DNA of 5,471 nucleotides, from positions 1 to 5,471 of the forward strand of contig JAFAFF010000363.1 in assembly GCA_023423605.1 (NCBI GenBank), in the 5' to 3' direction. A program made the position numbers and the translations under genes. The number at the start of each line of letters is the position of its first letter. The first letter of the stretch is position 1. Shown here piece after piece: positions 5,410 through 5,471 of this stretch. Below the pieces are notes generated by a model, which saw only the letters and a program-made list of their open reading frames with translations, was not told the DNA's origin and did not search any database. The DNA is from Pseudomonadota bacterium (lineage in GTDB: Bacteria; Pseudomonadota; Gammaproteobacteria; Xanthomonadales; Xanthomonadaceae).

Positions 5410-5471
5410 GCGCGCGCCTGTTGCTGGAAATCGCCTGCGGCTCGCTCGGTTCGGCGCTGGCCGCACAGGCC
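5406..5471 (+). CDS. cutC: CutC-family protein, first 22 codons (3' end outside window)
   Basis: An ATG at 5406 overlaps the preceding TGA in an ATGA junction, and the frame is open to the window edge. The visible residues include LLLEIACGSLGSALAAQA (5-22). This matches the first beta strand and helix of CutC proteins, which begin in E. coli with ALLEIC followed by a similar ALTAQ helix. CutC proteins are TIM-barrel proteins of about 230-250 residues, first linked to copper tolerance in E. coli, though their biochemical role remains poorly defined. No clear ribosome binding site precedes the start, so translation is probably coupled to the glycosylasparaginase. Only the N-terminus is visible, so the call rests on a short stretch plus the pairing with the glycosylasparaginase gene. 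Confidence 0.7.
   Translation, partial: MSARLLLEIACGSLGSALAAQA

Noticed and set aside
3007..5466. Long minus-strand frames opposite the kinase and glycosylasparaginase genes
   Set aside because: Their translations show no family motifs, while the plus-strand products match complete catalytic motif sets. They are GC-driven shadows.

Overview
The window is GC-rich, densely packed gamma-proteobacterial DNA. Gene content, codon use and protein wording point to the Xanthomonadaceae/Lysobacteraceae, most likely Stenotrophomonas or a close relative. That placement is recognition from memory, not a search. It holds the end of one gene, five complete genes and the first 22 codons of a seventh. Intergenic gaps are short and no stretch over 300 bases lacks a gene. 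I see no tRNA, rRNA, CRISPR array, insertion sequence or prophage signature.

Region 1 (1-982): a thioredoxin-fold protein cut by the left edge of the window converges on a TetR-family regulator of the FabR/DesT type on the minus strand.

Region 2 (983-1045): a compact divergent control region. It carries stacked palindromes built on an ACACCTGT core, which overlap candidate promoter elements for both directions.

Region 3 (1046-3269): a two-gene operon encoding a ferredoxin-reductase-type electron donor (FAD, NAD(P)H and 2Fe-2S domains) and a membrane three-histidine-box fatty acid desaturase. With the divergent regulator this copies the desT-desC-desB layout of Pseudomonas aeruginosa. There, DesT senses the saturated/unsaturated acyl-CoA balance and represses an oxygen-dependent delta-9 acyl-CoA desaturase system. 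The inferred job here is aerobic adjustment of membrane unsaturation.

Region 4 (3270-5471): a leader with two overlapping, mutually exclusive hairpins, then a glucokinase-type sugar kinase. Next come a terminator-like hairpin and a Tat-signal N4-(beta-N-acetylglucosaminyl)-L-asparaginase. Its stop codon overlaps the start of a CutC-family gene that runs off the right edge. The kinase and glycosylasparaginase suggest carbohydrate or N-glycan catabolism. The tight coupling to CutC argues that this CutC protein may belong to glycan metabolism rather than only copper handling.

I found no wholly new system. The most interesting items are the stacked operator, the probably leaderless reductase mRNA, the alternative hairpins before the kinase, and the aga-cutC translational coupling.
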